Below, piece after piece: positions 45,937 to 57,362 of a stretch of 64,000 nucleotides of DNA. The first letter of the stretch is position 1. The number at the start of each line of letters is the position of its first letter. Where the stretch lies: assembly GCA_032871835.1 (NCBI GenBank), contig CM065295.1:38376360-38440359 (forward strand), read 5' to 3'. A program made the translations under genes and the position numbers. The notes below the pieces were generated by a model. The model did not search any database. It worked only from the letters and a program-made list of their open reading frames with translations, and was not told the origin of the DNA. The DNA is from Dipteronia dyeriana. Lineage: Eukaryota; Streptophyta; Magnoliopsida; Sapindales; Sapindaceae.

Positions 45937-48319
45937 TGGTAGGGAAAATCGGTTCAAAATGCAACGGAAGCGTGAGAAGTAAGAAAATTAGGGTTTACGT
46001 AAAAATAAAAAATTTTCCTTTATAATAACAAGAACCTTAACCCTAGATTAATTGATGTATATAAAAAGTGTCGTTCCTTTTTCTCGTGACGATTGAACAA
46101 GTGCCAAATTGATTCCGTAAGATCTTCCAATCCAATCACGAACGTGAATCACCTAAGAGTGTTGGCGGCTTCTTTTCTTTTAATCGTATACCTGAGGATG
46201 GAAACAAACAAAATCTTCTTCTTTGTTAGTTACAATAATCCTCCAAGAAGAAAACAAAGAACGTTAGATCACTTGTGAATTATCAATCAATTTGATTGAA
46301 ACTCGCGTAAACCTTGATTCTTTGTTGTACACAAAACCTTTTGATGTAAAGGCTACTAGTGTACTACCGAAAACTAAATGTTTATTCTTCCTATTTCTTC
46401 TTTCCCAAATCACACACTATTTCTTAGAGTTGATCGAATTTTGTTTAGAGTAAAATTAGATTTTTCTCCCTCAAAATTCTTACGATGGCCGAATTCTTCT
46501 CTTAGGAAAATATGGTTGGCCGAAATTAATCATACATATATATATATATATAGGATCATTAATCCTCTCCTAAAAAGGACCTACTTGGTTGGTAAGAATC
46601 CTTTCCTTAGGTGGATTTATTTGGTAGTTAAGAATCCTTACCTAAAAGGAATTCTATCCTATTATATATACATATGGTCTGGCCGAAATTTCATAGAATA
46701 CAATTAGGAGACTTAATTTTTTTCCTAAGAAGGATTTACTTGGTAGTTAAGAATCATTTCCTTAGGTAGATTTACTTGGTGGTTAAGAATCTTTTTCAAA
46801 AAGGAATTCTATCCTACATAAAGACTCATAATCCAACTCAATAGTGTATTTGTAACCATATTAAAAGACTTCATAATTTGATTAGATAAATAATTCCTTT
46901 TATTTATCTACTTATCAAATATAGTTTTTAATATTAATTATACTACCAATAATAGTATAATTTTAGCAGACAATCTCCTTCTAGGAAAAAGTTTTTGACT
47001 TTTAATTAACTAATTATTAAATCACCAAATTAATTAATTTCTATTTAATTAATTAATAAAATAATATAATATAATTAAGCTACTCTAAATAGCATTGCCG
47101 CCCAACACATATATGGGCCAATATATTATTTTTTTATTTTATTAAATCCATTTAACCTTTATAAAAAGTCCATATGTGAACGAGGCCCATTCTTACAAAA
47201 AGAAACAAGTCCACATGCCTCAATGCAATTCTAGATAGACCCCTAAATTGGTCCGGTAGAATATATCAAGTGATCCTTGCAAGTTCGTGTGGATTGGGGA
47301 TCTTGGCGAGCTATCTAGATTTAAGCTCCAACAAACACAACCAAATCACAATCAACAAATGATTCACTTAGGTTCGATCTATTTAATTTTAGTTTATTCC
47401 ATTAAAACACCAAAATTGAACTCTTAAATAAAGATAGAATAAGTTGATGTTACTCATTCATACCCTAGACAACCTTATTGGAGAAAGTGTATCCTCATGA
47501 AGAATACCAGTAATTGTCAAGAGCTCATAGACCGCCTATAGCTCTCTAAGTTACCATATTTACTTATATGACCACGTTTTGAATTTGGATATTTTGACTT
47601 GTCCAGAAGCCATGTTTCAATAGACACTTAAAGTTAAGATTTAATATCTAATACCTCAAAACATCCATATGATGGTATTCTACTCTCATTTAATAAATGG
47701 AGCCACATTGTCCATATCTATAAACGAAGTCCTCTATCGAAAAACAAATGAATACCACCAAACTATCGAGGATAGACTATGCTATATAATCGTACTCATT
47801 GATAGCTCAAATGATAACACTTGCAACCATAAGTCCATCATTTATCTCAGGATTGAGATAGACTCTCTGATTGTCTTCAAATGAAAACTTTTATCCATTG
47901 ACGGTTCTAGATAAAGTATTTCATTGTGATCCTCTTCAATGCACCCAGTGCACTAGATTCTTTTGCCCAAAGACACCACACTTTGATGATTTTAGACTCA
48001 TTATAACACATTTGATCCTACTCAGATGCTAGCAAAAGAATCTACAACTTTAACAAGATAAAGGCACCCAACCTTTTATCTTAAGTTGTGAATATTATTC
48101 AAGACTAACTAAAGAATTGTGTCTACCTCATACATATCTAGATGTATGAACAATTCTTCTTTTCTCATAGTCATTTGACCTTATGATTATTTATTTTTGA
48201 CAATTATAATAATTAAACTTTAAATGCTATAAGATTTGTTAAACTAGAAATCACTTTATTAATATGAAAAGATTGTCAAATACATTATAATACTCTTTCT
48301 ATCAAGTATAATCCTAACA
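45937..48319 (-). repeat. 5' LTR of the nested Copia
   Basis: 2.38 kb, from TGGTAGGGAAAATCGG to ATCCTAACA on the plus strand. It matches 38246-40658. Its left end is good to a base or two, because one extra G lies near the terminus. Confidence 0.92.
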
Positions 48320-48324
48320 ATAAG
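48320..48324 (+). repeat. Right target-site duplication of the nested Copia
   Basis: ATAAG, identical to 38241-38245. Confidence 0.93.
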
Positions 48325-48640
48325 CTCGGTTCTTTTTTAAATATTCTCTGTCACACATGAAAAAAGCTCGAATCTACTAAATGTTCATACATGTTCTTCC
48401 AAAGACTGGAAGAACATATCATAAAGAATAGATACATTGTTAACCCACACAAAAATGCATACAAAATATCTGAAATACAGTAAAACAGAAAAGAGAATAC
48501 ACCAAATCATAAATATTTGTTACCTTCTTGTACAGAATTTGGAGAGAGATAACTTTTTTGGAGAGAGAGACAAGTTTTTTAGACAACTTTTTTGGGGAGA
48601 TACAAAAGAGTTCAGAAAGTTGCCTTTTAAAAATTAAAGT
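48325..48640. other. MULE right subterminal remainder
   Basis: This continues the MULE after the Copia. It holds CTCGGTTCTTTTTT and AAGCTCG motifs like the array, a short inverted repeat (ATGTTCTTCCA ... TGGAAGAACAT near 48390-48417), and two GGAGAGAGA blocks followed by ACTTTTTTGG. It may include the untranslated leader or promoter of the transposase gene. No ORF is supported. Confidence 0.5.
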
Positions 48641-48754
48641 TTAGGGGTAACTTGGGTAGTTCACCATAATAGGTGTCTTTTAAACTTAAGTTATTAAACC
48701 GGTGACATCATCACAACACACAATAAAAAAGGTGACATATCTCACCATTTCCAC
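48641..48754 (-). repeat. MULE right terminal inverted repeat
   Basis: It contains ACCATAATAGGTGTCTTTTA (about 48663-48682) then AAGTTATTAAAC, the inverse of the left core at 17801-17820. It ends ATTTCCAC immediately before the second AATAATTCTC. The same terminal ATTTCCAC ends the second MULE at 63822. Confidence 0.75.
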
Positions 48755-48764
48755 AATAATTCTC
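48755..48764 (+). repeat. Right target-site duplication of the MULE
   Basis: AATAATTCTC, identical to 17731-17740. Confidence 0.75.
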
Positions 48765-48910
48765 CATGCATCCATTTAATCTCTACACCTACCTTACAAA
48801 ATTTAAAGTTTATTAATTTACTTTTAATAGCCCAAAATATTACAATTTATTTTAATCAAATTGTGAAAAATCCTAAATTAAATAGATTGTGCACTTTCAT
48901 TATTTGTGTA

Positions 48911-49068
48911 ATACTACTTTGTCCAAATTTGATGTCCAAATCTGGTGTCTAAATGATGTGGCAACACTTTAGTCCATTCATTTAAAATGGATTAGATTTG
49001 TATAATTTAAATGAATGGACTGGAGTGTTGCCACATCATTTGGGCACCAAATTTGGACAAAGTAGCAT
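48911..49068. mobile_element. Fold-back MITE
   Basis: A nearly palindromic 158-bp unit. The left arm starts ATACTACTTTGTCCAAATTT and the right arm is its inverse, ending AAATTTGGACAAAGTAGCAT. The arms also share AATGATGTGGCAACACT and AGTCCATTCATTTAAA. The left arm holds a small internal duplication. There is no ORF. The superfamily is unclear because I see no convincing target duplication. Confidence 0.75.
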
Positions 49069-49139
49069 ATAAAGATCAATAATTACATTATAAAAAAGAG
49101 CAACTTCATCATGTACTTAAAATTTGGATTCACGAAAAA

Positions 49140-50420
49140 AAATGGCAAGCTTTGCTCTATTTAAATTTTTTACATCCAAGTTTTCGTTATTTCTGGTCTC
49201 ATTGTATCTTGCCTCTCTCCTTCGGTTATGACTTGATGGCTTTTGCTTGATAGGCTCTCCACCGATGATCTTTTGTGCAAGTCCAGTTTTATTTTAGCTT
49301 CTAGATGTAGTGTTTGTGGAGTTAGTTCGGAATCTATGGATCATCTTTTTCTAAAATGCACTCTTGCAGCAGCTCTTTGGGAGGCTGTTTTTTTTTGCAT
49401 TTCAGAGACATGTCTCCACTGACACTTGGACTTCATTTTTCAAGTAAACCATGTATGTTTCTTTCAGTGCTCATATTAGGATTTTGTGGAGAGCTACTAT
49501 TCATGTGGTGGTTTGGAGTTTTTGGTATTCCTGTAACCAGTGGATTTTTAAAAGTAAATCTTTTGATTTTAGGGTTGCTTTATCTCTAGTGTGGCGTTTT
49601 GTTTATGATGTGAACAATTTAGGGATCGGCTGTATGCGTAACTGTGTTGATGAACTGTTGATTCATCACCGGTTTGGCCTCTGTTGTCATCCTGGTAAGG
49701 CTACAGTTATTAGGAGTGTGGTTTGGTCACCTCCGGCTCTAGGATGGAACAAGGTTAACACAAATGGTGCTGCGTTGGGTTCGCCAGGTGTGGGAGGTGG
49801 TGGTGGTGTTTTTCATACTTATAGATCATTTGTTAAGGCTTGTTTCGTGGTCCCCCTTTGTCAGGTTTTTGCTTTTGAGGCTGAGCTCCTTGCAACTTCT
49901 TTAGCCATCAATTATGCTTGGAATTTGGGTTGGCATAGGATCTGGTTCAAGAGTGATTCTTCTTATGTTGTGCAACTTCTTTTGGTTAGGTCAAATTAGG
50001 TTACCTGGCGTGTTCATCAAGCTTGGCAGCATTGCTTTCATCAGATCTCGCATATGGAGTTCTAGGTTTCACACATATTTAGGGAAGGTAATCAAGTGGA
50101 GGTTGCTCTCTCTAAGCACGCTTTGGGTCTATTTCTGATTCCTAGTGGTCTTCCACTTCTTCATTATGTTCTTCATTAGTTGGTTATGATTGTATGAGTA
50201 GAGAGTCGTTTAGATTTTCCTAACTTTGTTTTTCTTGTGTGGCTTGCGTGCGTTTGGTTTTTTTTGGGGCTACGTCCACTGCTTTGTGATGTATTGCTAC
50301 TACTTTTTTTACTCTTTTTCTTTATTTATAAATTTTTGGATATTGCCTAAGGGTTTTTCAGCATAAGTTCACTTGTGATGTTTTTTTCCCTTAGATCAAT
50401 TCAATTTCATAAAAAAAAAT
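49140..50420 (+). mobile_element. 5'-truncated L1-type LINE, 3' end with zf-RVT and RNase H
   Basis: The plus strand encodes, with frame breaks, a zinc-binding RT-associated segment (LSTDDLLCKSSFILASRCSVCG then SSESMDHLFLKC, about 49255-49355). After a linker comes a plant-type C-terminal RNase H: PPALGWNKVNTNGAALGSPG (about 49730-49790), then QVFAFEAELLATSLAI and IWFKSDSSYVVQLL. The RNase H Asp is replaced in KVNTNGA (usually KVNTDGA). It ends in an A-rich tail at 50410-50419. The upstream endonuclease and RT are missing, as expected of 5' truncation. Target duplication not identified. Confidence 0.85.
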
Positions 50421-50888
50421 GAAATAATATTTGACTTTGTTGTTGCGGTCTTTCCTTGTCTTTATTTTTATATTTTTCATTTCAATGAATTAAAATAGCT
50501 ATAGGTTCTGACTTTATATACTAATCAATAATGGCCAAATTTGAGTAAAATTTGAAAAAATCAACATGAATGATTGGCTTTTGATTAAGAATTGATCTGT
50601 GGAATATAGCAAATATTCAAATTTTATATTAGATTCCTATATTATCAATTTATATTATACTTAAAAAAAGAAGCAAAGAACCTAAATAGAGTTTTCGACA
50701 GAGTTGGATTTTGTCGTTGATTAATTAGGATCGTGAATCATGATGGCTATTCATGGGTAAACATGAATGGTTGTTTTCGTGAAGATTGTGGATTCTATGT
50801 TATCGAATTTTAATTTCATGCTTGTGATAATTAATGGTGTAATAATCATATAATCAATCATATGCATGATTTTACCGGACAATCTTAT
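50421..50888. other. Spacer without recognisable gene
   Basis: AT-rich DNA between the LINE tail and the Gypsy LTR. I see no gene, no clear repeat and no element end in it. Confidence 0.5.
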
Positions 50889-51500
50889 TGTTATTTGTAT
50901 ATTCTGTCAAATGTACATGTCACTGACAAATAAGACAACCTCCTAGGAAGATTGCCAGATAAGCATCCAGGCTGGCGTCCGAATAAGCACCATCAGTGAC
51001 ATCGCCCAGTCACAAGAACCCGAGTAAGGCCGAATATTATTATTCGGCCTATTCAGCTTTACTCGGGACGACATATGAAGCTTGAGTAATTGAGTTATCA
51101 GTGCAAGGCATGCAATGTCACAAATTATCTTGGACACACAACCACGAGTAAAGAATTTCGAAAGGAAACAAATATATTCCCCTTGAAAAATACGCGATCC
51201 ACATAAGTAGATGAGCCCAAGTAGGAAACAAATCTCACTCTGCAATCTTCAGCTTGCATGCCAAGGAATGAAACCCTAGCAAGATAAGTATAAATAGATC
51301 CATAGGCCATATTGAAAAGCAGACCAAAAAGCGAATAAAGAAAAAGTACCACTGTAAAATAGAGGCGAGAGAGAACAAGAGGTGTAATTTGATATTCAAT
51401 ATTGGATTTGGCTTGGTAGTACATACAACCACCCATGGATGTTTCTCCGGTCACCAGAGTTTTATCACGTATAATCCTGTCACTATCATATCGTGTTGCA
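50889..51500 (+). repeat. 5' LTR of the Tat/Retand-like Gypsy
   Basis: The start (TGTTATTTGTATATTCTG) is set by alignment to 61851. 50889-51232 matches 61851-62193, for example ACAAATAAGACAACCTCC and GAAGATTGCCAGATAAGC. A TATA box GTATAAATAG is at 51288-51297. The right edge is uncertain (about 51480-51600), because the 3' LTR is incomplete and I cannot recognise a primer site. Confidence 0.7.
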
Positions 51501-51636
51501 TTCTCTTTCCTTTTCTATTTTTGCAGATCGAAATCAAACCACGCGTTGTTGACTTTCTTGACCATTGAGAAACAGACGTCGACAATTTGTACAAGAAAGA
51601 GGGGTGATGGTTTTACAAATATGATCTATTTAAACA

Positions 51637-53600
51637 ATGTCCAGTGATGGAAATAAAGACAGTTTCAAGAACGATCGAAAGTCCCTAGATAACACTCACA
51701 AATGGGGGATCACTTGGGATCCTACAACAACCACCGAGAACCAGCTGGCATCCCTAGCTGGTATCCAGCGAATCCCTTCGACCAGCGAGGACATATCGTG
51801 TCATTTTAGAAAAGCGTTACAACAATTTTTGGCAGATGCGACGGAGGAAGGAATAGATTTATTGGCTGCGGGAGAGACGAATCCGCTAAACCAACCATCT
51901 CCTCAAAATCATTCACCCCCGAGGCTCCGATCGTTTATAGTTGGGCTAGAACCAGACGCGTTAGCAACCGTCAAGAACTAAGATCCTATCAACCAGATAA
52001 GGGGTACATTGCCCAACCAGGTCAAGGATTTTGAGATGCCCGCAGATGAACGACCTCACCAAAAATGAAGCCACGGTCAAATGGGGCATGACAAACACAG
52101 CAAATATGATCGGCGGAGGGATCAGCCATCATCATCAGAAGACATTGACCATCATCATCTTAAACGCCACCATGGAATTATATGTTTACAAGGATTAGCT
52201 TAAGAAACTAGGAGGCAAGATGAAGAGGAACCAGATACAGGTTTGACAGTCACTCAAGAGTTCAACCATTAAGGAGAGCCAGTGGGCGATAGAGATATCG
52301 TGATGTAGAGGCTGACTCGAGAAGTTGACAATAATAAGCATCAAATGGAAGTGTTGATTAGGCGTTACAGACACAATGAGTTGTATGATGACAACTCCGA
52401 CAGCACTTTCACCAGAGATATTCTGTGAACTCCATTCCCAGAGTGATTCAGAATGTCCCACGTGGAGCAATTCAAAAAGGATACAGATGCAAAAGGGGCA
52501 TATCAGACGGTACAAGAGCAATACGACCCAGTATGCCCACAGTGACCCATTGTTGTGGCTTAACTTTCCATAAACTCTTTGGGATTTAGGGTCAAGGTTG
52601 TTTAAGAGATTACCCCTAGAGGGTGTTGTGAGTTTTGGGGAACTAAGCAGAAGCTTCTTAAGACAATTTCTTAGGAATGTACACATGAAAAAATCGGTGG
52701 CATACCTCTCCCAACTAAAACAATGAAAGGATGAGCCGTTAAAAAAGTATTTGGGAAGATTCGGCCAGACAGTGTTAGAAATCGGCAGTGCAAATGATGA
52801 AGCAATAATCGTTGCGTTCATAAATAACCTGCAGAATGGGCGGCTGTCTTTTGACTTAAGAAGAGCTCGTCTAACTAGATATGCAGACATGACGGATATG
52901 ACAGGTGGATACTCATTGGCTGAAGAAGAAGAGTTGGCAACAAGAGGTTATTATATGCATGAGGGGATACCAAACGAGCCTAAACAAAAAGATGTCGAGT
53001 CAAAGCCATAGAACCTTAAAGGGAAACAAAAGGGGAATAACAAAGATGGAGGAAACGGATGTAAGAGTACTCACCAAGCTAGGGAAAGGTTTTAAGGAAA
53101 ATATATGAACTACACCCCACTTCGGAAAAGGCAGGATGAGATCCTGGCGATACTAGAAGAAAAGAATCCGGTCAAGGAGCCACACTGGCAGTCATAATTT
53201 ACTCGACGAGACACGACAAAGTATTACAGATTTCACAAAGAGAGCGGCATGAAATCTCTAAATGTTACTAGCTCAAAGATCACATAGAAACTCTTATTCG
53301 AGAAGGGCACCTACAGGATATTATCTTGAAGAAAGATGAAAAGATAGAAGCTAGAAGAGAAGCCAAGTCTAGAGATCATAGTTCATATCGGAAAAAGAAG
53401 GCAAGTCCCGAAATAAGTGTAGCAATACAAACAATCTTCGGAGGACCGTCGACTGGGAAAAGTAACCTAAAACTGACTCAAGAAATCCGAGAAGCGATTG
53501 AAGCGAGGTAAAATTTTGACGTTAATTCTATTGAGCCCGATCCGAAGAGAATAAAGAAAGGATGAGACCCAATAGTGTTTACTGAAGCTGATTCACACGG
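51637..53600 (+). pseudogene. Gypsy gag
   Basis: A plausible start is the ATG at 51637 (MSSDGNKDSFKNDRKSL), followed by an N-terminal region to 51981. The capsid-like core at 52700-52960 has LKKYLGRFGQTVLEIGSAND, then AFINNLQNGRLSFDL and YSLAEEEELATRGYY. A basic C-terminal region follows (53326-53511, Lys/Arg-rich). At least six stops or frameshifts interrupt it. An antisense ORF of 231 codons at 52890-52195 is a shadow of this gag. Confidence 0.75.
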
Positions 53601-54200
53601 GATCGACGTCTGACCAAATGATGCTCTTATCATAAACGCTCGAATTGGCCATAGGGAAGTTCAGAGGATACTAGTGGACAATGGTAGCTCAACAGACATC
53701 CTCAGCTTAACTGTTTATGATTAGCTTAGGTTGGATCGGAAGGACCTACAACCTTTTCATACCCCACTCAGAGGGTTTGAAGAAATCGAGGTCAGGTCTC
53801 TAGGAACGACAAAATTACCAGTGATAATTGGAGTAGCACCTTGCTAGGAACCAGTGCTATTCGACTTTGTATTTGTAGACATGAATAGCTGGCCTTATAA
53901 TGCTCTACTGGGTCGACCCTTCCTGAACAAGACAAAGACAATAATAGCCACCTATGCCCTTATGATCAAATTCCTGACCGAATATGGGGTGGGGACGGTC
54001 AAAGGTTCATAAGAAATGGCTAAAAGAGCCAATCTCTCTGTTTACAAGGACAAGGATAATAGGGATCACCAATTGTGTACTCTGACTCAACCAAATTAGA
54101 TTAAGCAAGGAGAATCATTTATGTTTGAAAATGACCCAACGGAAGAACCGAGACATCAAACGATGAGCCAATAAAGGAAGTGATCTTAAAGAGAGGAGCC
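53601..54200 (+). pseudogene. Gypsy aspartic protease
   Basis: The active-site block is VQRILVDNGSSTDILSL at about 53658-53710, with D-N-G-S where Tat elements usually have D-G-G-S. Then LRGFEEIEVRSLGTTKLPV and FVFVDMNSWPYNALLGRPFL (about 53865-53925), the conserved end of retropepsin-like domains. In-frame stops occur at about 53724 and 53847. The enzyme would cut the polyprotein in the particle. Confidence 0.82.
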
Positions 54201-56034
54201 AACAAGGAAGGTTGGAATCAGAGCTAATCTAGAAAAAAGGTTAGTACAGATCTTATCAACTTGCTTAGAGAATACGAAGACGTATTTGCATAGAGTCATT
54301 AAGACATGGTGGGAATAGACACACGAGTGATATCACACCACTTCACCGTAGATCCGAGCGTCAGGCCTGTAATTCAAAAAATAAGATCTTTTAACTTAGA
54401 GAAGATTCAGGCTATCAAGCAAGAGGTAGAGAAGCTACTCGCTGTAGGGGTCTATCAGAGAAATTGATTATCCTTAATGGGTGGCGAATGTAGTGTTAGT
54501 CCAGAAGAAAAATGGTCAGTGGAGAATGTGCATAGATTTTACAAATTTGAACAAAGCTTGCCCAAAAGACGGTTTTCCACTTTCAAGAATAGACCCATTG
54601 GTCAATGCTACATCAGATCATGAACTGCTCAGTTTTTATGGATGCCTAATCAGGATACAACCGGATCCAGATGAACAAGGTGGATAAGGATAAGACGGCG
54701 TTAATAACAGACCAGGGTCTATACTGCTATACAATGATGCCCTTTGGGCTAAAAAATGTCAAGGACACATATCAAAAACTGGTCAACTAAATTTTTGCTC
54801 ATCAAAAAGGAAGAAACATGGAAGTCTACATAGAAAACATGTTAACCAAAAGTATCATGGCAACTGAGCACACTTCAGATTTGCATGAAACATTTGATGT
54901 CCTAAGGAGATACCAAATGAAGTTAAATCCTAGTAAGTGCCTGTTTGGAGTTCCTTCGGGGAGATTCCTCGGCTTCCAAATTCACCAGAGAGGGATCAAA
55001 GTAAATCCTAAGAAGTTTAAAGCCCTCCAAAAAGTGACCTCTCCAAGAACCCTAAAGGAGGTACAACGTTTGACGGGAGGCCTAGCTTCGCTCGGAAGGT
55101 TCATTTCAAAAGCCATCGATAGATGCGTACCATTTTTCAAAGTAATCAAGACAGAGAAGAGGCTCGAATGAAATGAAAAATGTAAACAAGTACTTCGGAA
55201 CATAAAGGAATACTTAGGTCAGACACCCATCCTCTCAAAACCAAAGTTAGGAGAAATACTCTACCTATACTTATCCCTTACAGAGTTAGCAATATGCTCG
55301 GTCCTAGTTAGGACAGAGGACAGGGTACAAAAGCCAGTATACTATACCAGCAAGGCTCTACTCCCGGCTGAAACCAGATACTCTCAGGCAGAAAAGATGA
55401 CCCTGGCATTAGTCTTGTCTGTAAGGAAGTTGACGTCGTATTTCCAGGCACAAGCAATCAGGGTCTTCACCAACTACCCACTTAAGTAATTCTATATAAA
55501 CCTAAGATTTTAAGGAGACTGACCAAATGGTCATTCGAGTTGAGTGAATTCGATATTAAATATGTGCCCAGAACATCATTTAAGTGCCAAGTAGTGGCAG
55601 ACTTTGTAGCAGAGTTCACAGAGCCTGATATGGAGGTAAAGAAAATGTTGGATAGAAATCTCTCTTGGTAATTGCATGTTGACGACTCGTCAAACACTCA
55701 TGGCAGCGGGGCAGGGATCGTAGTACGCAACCCAGAAAAAGACAACGTTGAATGTGCCATGAGATTCGACTTCAAAGCAATAAACAACCAAGCTGAGTAT
55801 GAGGCACTGCTGGCAGGGCTTAGAGTTTGTATGACACTCGAAGCAGATGAGGTTGAAATTTTTAGCGACTCAAAGGTAATCGTCAACAAAACTCTAGACG
55901 AATATCAGACTAGGGATGAATGTATGATGGATTACTTGGACATAGCAAAACAACTCCTCCAACGGTTTAAAGAATATAGGATTTTCCAGATCCCATGGGA
56001 AGAAAATGAAAAAGTAGCACTCTGTCCAAATTAG
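54201..56034 (+). pseudogene. Gypsy reverse transcriptase and RNase H
   Basis: RT: WVANVVLVQKKNGQWRMCID (54480-54537), FTNLNKACPKDGFPLSRIDP, CYTMMPFGLKNVKDTYQKLV (54730-54785). The catalytic stretch reads MEVYIENMLTKS (54818-54853), where both Asp of the usual Y-V-D-D are changed. Next FLGFQIHQRGIKVNPKK and LQRLTGG-like thumb sequence to 55171. RNase H begins at about 55670: LHVDDSSNTHGSGAGIVV, then NQAEYEALLAGLRV and IFSDSKVIVNKT, so its three acidic residues are present. Stops at about 54469, 54684, 54787 and 55169 disrupt RT. Confidence 0.88.
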
Positions 56035-57194
56035 CGTCAACAATAACCACAATCAGACTAAAAAATATTCAAGTCACACATCTACTCAGGCAGAGTACAG
56101 TTGAGCCGAAAGATTTTGAAGTTTTAGAAATCTGAACATCGCCAGTCAGTTGGATGATCCAGCTAAAAAGGTATTTGGAAGAGGATGTACTCCCAGAAAG
56201 TCCCTTAGAAGCAAAACACATCAGGTACAGGTCAGCTAGGTATACTGTAATTGAAGGAGAACTGTACAGAAGAGGATTTTCTCGAACACTCCAAAGATGC
56301 GTGTCAGAGGAGGACACACATTGAATACTTAAGGAAATCTATAGTGGTGTATGTGGAAATCATACAAGAGGCAAAAGCTTGGCGCACAAGGTACTCAGGC
56401 AAGGTTTTTACTGGCCTTCATTGTTCTTTGATGCCCAGCAATTTTTGGAAATTTGCAATGCTTGCGAAAGGGTCGCTAATGACATTCGGCACCATGTGGG
56501 GGTTGGATTTAATTGGTCCGATGCCGACAGGAACAAGGGACGGAGCAAAGCATGCAATCATAGTTGTAGATAATTTCACTAAGTGGGTAGAAGCTGAAGC
56601 GTAAGTGCACATCACGGAAGCAAACACCACAAACTTTGTGAAAAAGAACATACTCTACAGATTTGGAGTCCCGAATACAATTATCACTGACAACGGTACC
56701 CAATTTGACAATAAAAAAATTCAGGCAATTGTACAATGAGTACCTGATTTCTAATGATTATGCCACACCTGCCCACCCTCAAACGAACGAACAAGCAAGT
56801 CGAAGTGGTGAACAAAGTCATCAAGCACACGTTTAAAGTGAAGCTGGATGCAAAAAAAGGTAGTTGGGCAAAAAAGCTTCCTGAAGTATTATGGGCTTAC
56901 CAAACAACTGCAAGGACCCCTATTGGGGAAAAACCATTTTCATTTGCATTAGGAACAGAGGCCATCATACTGATAGAAATATCATACATGTCGCCTAGAG
57001 TCAAATTATATGATGATGATCATAATGTCGATATGTTGTTACATAGCTTGGATGAATTAGAAGAAAAAATGAAGAAATTCCTAGTGCGAAATGCGGCATA
57101 TCAGCAAAGAGTGGCTAGGCATTACAACTTGCATGTCCGGGTTAGGAAGTTCCGAATGGGAGACCTGGTGCTCAGAAGGGTATCGCAAACTTAA
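56035..57194 (+). pseudogene. Gypsy integrase
   Basis: The zinc-binding domain is in one frame (GVCGNHTRGKSLAHKVLRQG, GFYWPSLFFDAQQFLEICNACE, 56344-56470). The catalytic core is in another: WGLDLIGPMPTGTRDGAKH (first Asp, about 56505), IITDNGTQFD (second Asp, about 56685) and a NKQVEVVNKVIKHT block with the Glu (about 56790). A frameshift near 56475-56490 separates the two domains and another lies near 56720. The C-terminal part includes VRVRKFRMGDLVLRRV, ending at 57194. Confidence 0.88.
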
Positions 57195-57279
57195 AAGACA
57201 AAGTCGCAGGTTCCTTTGCTGACAAATGGGAAGGTCCATAAAAAATTGAAGGAATGGCCAGGCAGGAAACGTACTGGAT

Positions 57280-57362
57280 CGCCCGACCAGAAGGAGGGGT
57301 CTTACCCCGACCAGAATGAGGGGTCTTACCCCGACCAGAATGAGGGGTCTTACCCCGACCAT
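57280..57362 (+). repeat. ~25-bp tandem repeats after integrase
   Basis: Three units of GACCAGAATGAGGGGTCTTA plus CCCC follow one another. GGGG and CCCC in each unit can pair, so each forms a small hairpin. The repeat lies where the integrase C-terminus ends. Confidence 0.85.

Larger units (their letters stand above)
38246..48319 (-). mobile_element. Full-length Tork/TAR-like Ty1/Copia retrotransposon
   Basis: A structurally complete 10.07-kb element on the minus strand: two 2.4-kb LTRs, an initiator-Met-type primer site, a gag-pol region in the usual Copia order (gag, protease, integrase, RT, RNase H), a purine tract, and a perfect ATAAG target duplication. It is the same family as the fragment at 4149-7164. 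Coding capacity is lost through several stops, frameshifts and active-site changes. Confidence 0.93.
17741..48754. mobile_element. ULP-bearing Mutator-like element (Kaonashi-like), expanded by four nested insertions
   Basis: The ends carry a degenerate terminal inverted repeat. The left core ATGTATGTTTAAAAGACACC (17801-17820) matches the reverse complement of the right core at 48672-48690, about 60 bp in from each end, and a 10-bp direct repeat flanks both ends. Inside are a plus-strand ULP-like protease gene, a convergent minus-strand MURA-type transposase, and GGATCGAG-rich arrays near each end. Four insertions (solo LTR, Gypsy, CACTA, Copia) account for about 22.4 kb of the 31 kb. The original element was therefore about 8.6 kb. 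Mutator-like elements with a ULP-like gene and poorly conserved TIRs are known in plants. Confidence 0.8.

Noticed and set aside
52195..52890. Minus-strand ORF of 231 codons
   Set aside because: It lies opposite the degraded gag of the plus-strand Gypsy, shows no domain motif, and the plus strand has recognisable gag blocks at the same place. It is a shadow ORF.
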